Made by a program: the position numbers and the translations under genes. 7,566 bases of DNA from an uncultured Collinsella sp. (lineage in GTDB: Bacteria; Actinomycetota; Coriobacteriia; Coriobacteriales; Coriobacteriaceae): assembly GCA_900552295.1 (NCBI GenBank), contig URZB01000070.1, positions 1 through 7,566 on the forward strand. The letters are read 5' to 3'. The notes under the pieces were generated by a model, which did not search any database, was not told where the DNA came from, and saw only the letters and a program-made list of their open reading frames with translations. Positions 6,510-7,566 of the stretch are shown here, in pieces (positions within the stretch are counted from its first letter, which is position 1; every line of letters begins with the position of its first letter).

Positions 6510-7554
6510 CTACTTGCGACGAAGCAGCGCCGAGACCTCAGGCATCTTAAGGACGACGGCAAGGCCAAAGGTAACAGCAAGCGAGACGACACCCGCAACG
6601 CAAACGTAGCCAAGAGTAATCAGAATCGAGCCGCCAAGTGCCCCGACAAAGTGTTCAAGCACCCACATGACGCCGGCGCCTGCGGCAGCACCTAGGCCAC
6701 CGAGCAAAAGGCCAAAGAAACCGCCATGCAGGATAGATTTGACCTGAAGGCCACGCAGGCGACGACGCAGCCACCACAGCGAACAGCCGACCAAGATCAC
6801 GTAGTCGACAACATACGAAAGCGCGATTGCCGGCATACCGAAGCCCAGCACAACGCCAAACAGCAGAACCGAGCCGGCCTGGCCGATGGCAGAATACAGG
6901 CAATAGCGGCTATAGGGCTTCATGTCGAGCAAGGCAGAGAAGCTCTTCTGCATCAACACGACCACGCCGTAGAGCGGCAGCGAGAGCGCCAGGTAGACAA
7001 GGTACTCGGATACCAGCGCCACGCCGGATTCATCGAACTTGCCAGCACAGTAGATCATATTGAGCGGACGTGCGAAGACAATCAGGTACAGTGCGAACGG
7101 AATCAGGAAGAACAGCATCTGGGCGACGCCACGCGAAATGCCCGTGCGAACGCTGTCGTAATCCTTCTCCTGTGCGTCATGAGAGAGCTCGGTATAGAGC
7201 GCCGTCGAAAGCGAGGCGGCAATCAGCGCGTAGGGCAGCGTGTACCACAGGCGCGCATAGGCGATGACGGAAGGACCCGTCTCGGGCTGGACCACCAGCG
7301 CGGCAGCGTTGGTGATAGAAGTCGAGACAAACATGCACACCGTGGCGAGCAGCGTCGGGATACCGAGCGCAATCGTCTGGCGCAGCGCGGGGTCCTTAAA
7401 GTCGATATGGATATGGGGATGCACGCCGTGCTTGCCAAGCGCGGGAATCTGACATGCCATCTGAACAAAGACACCGAGGGTCGTACCGGCCGCAATCAAG
7501 ATGATGCCGGCACGTTCGCCAAACTGTGCGGACACGGGCGCAAAACCCATAAAG
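6510..7554 (-). CDS. murJ: MurJ lipid II flippase, 5' end missing (C-terminal part only)
   Basis: MurJ, of the MVF branch of the MOP superfamily, flips lipid II across the membrane for peptidoglycan synthesis. About 347 residues are visible with roughly nine hydrophobic helices. Recognisable family blocks include LRQTIALGIPTLLAT near 56-70, ARLWYTLPYALIAASLSTAL near 99-118, and the NMIYCAGKFDESG region near 164-176 that leads into LPLYGVVVLMQKSFSALLD near 191-209. The protein ends in a basic tail, LLRRK. A family member usually has over 500 residues, so the first 150-200 are missing. The frame stays open upstream of the ATG at 7550, which is therefore internal and not a start. The gene is cut where an adapter-like sequence begins at 7555. 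Its TAG stop abuts the uvrC start region, suggesting one transcript. Confidence 0.9.
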
Positions 7555-7566
7555 CTGTCTCTTATA
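7555..7566. other. Probable sequencing-adapter remnant (Nextera/Tn5 mosaic end)
   Basis: The last 12 bases, CTGTCTCTTATA, equal the first 12 of the synthetic Tn5 mosaic end (CTGTCTCTTATACACATCT). The natural IS50 outer end differs at base 4 and the inner end at base 10, so the match points to library chemistry, not a native transposon. It sits exactly at the window edge and interrupts murJ. Confidence 0.85.

Noticed and set aside
4974..6695. Long plus-strand open frame (573 codons) opposite uvrC
   Set aside because: It is antisense to a clearly conserved protein, its translation shows no recognisable domain, and it also crosses into murJ. It is a by-product of G+C-rich codon usage.
7548..7550. 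ATG at 7550 as the true start of murJ
   Set aside because: The frame remains open upstream, the protein lacks the conserved N-terminal helices, and no ribosome site precedes this ATG.
7555..7566. Native IS50/Tn5 element inserted in murJ
   Set aside because: The bases fit the synthetic mosaic end but not the natural outer or inner ends, and they lie exactly at the window edge with no transposase sequence.

Overview
This window is a G+C-rich bacterial fragment in which every supportable gene lies on the minus strand, so the biological reading order is from high to low coordinates. The best guess for the organism is a gut actinobacterium of the class Coriobacteriia, with Collinsella as first candidate. 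This rests on base composition, GTG starts, Tat-type lipoprotein export, a permease/ATPase fusion of a kind I recall from actinobacterial annotations, and an unusual cysteine region in UvrC. It is an inference, not a measured identity.

Right part (7554 to 4563): the C-terminal two thirds of the lipid II flippase MurJ is followed without a gap by a complete UvrC, the incision nuclease of nucleotide excision repair. The two are probably co-transcribed and translationally coupled. The last 12 bases of the window match the synthetic Tn5 mosaic end used in Nextera libraries. The right edge therefore looks like a contig end carrying leftover adapter, and the murJ truncation is technical.

Middle (4562 to 4198): a 365-bp, relatively A+T-rich spacer without a credible gene. 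It holds a 21-bp operator-like palindrome, weak promoter candidates, several inverted repeats, a 12-bp direct repeat, and a small hairpin that buries the Shine-Dalgarno sequence of the next gene.

Left part (4197 to 1): a peptide/nickel-type (Dpp/Opp) ABC importer operon. It has a Tat-exported lipoprotein that binds substrate, a 157-bp spacer with an intercistronic hairpin, a DppB-type permease, and, after 3 bp, one continuous frame that fuses a DppC-type permease to a DppD-type ATPase. This last gene runs off the left edge just before its ABC signature motif. A second ATPase (DppF type) may follow outside the window.

Nothing here is a wholly new system. The items most worth checking are the permease-ATPase fusion, the altered iron-sulfur ligand set of UvrC, the structured leader of the transporter operon, and the adapter remnant.
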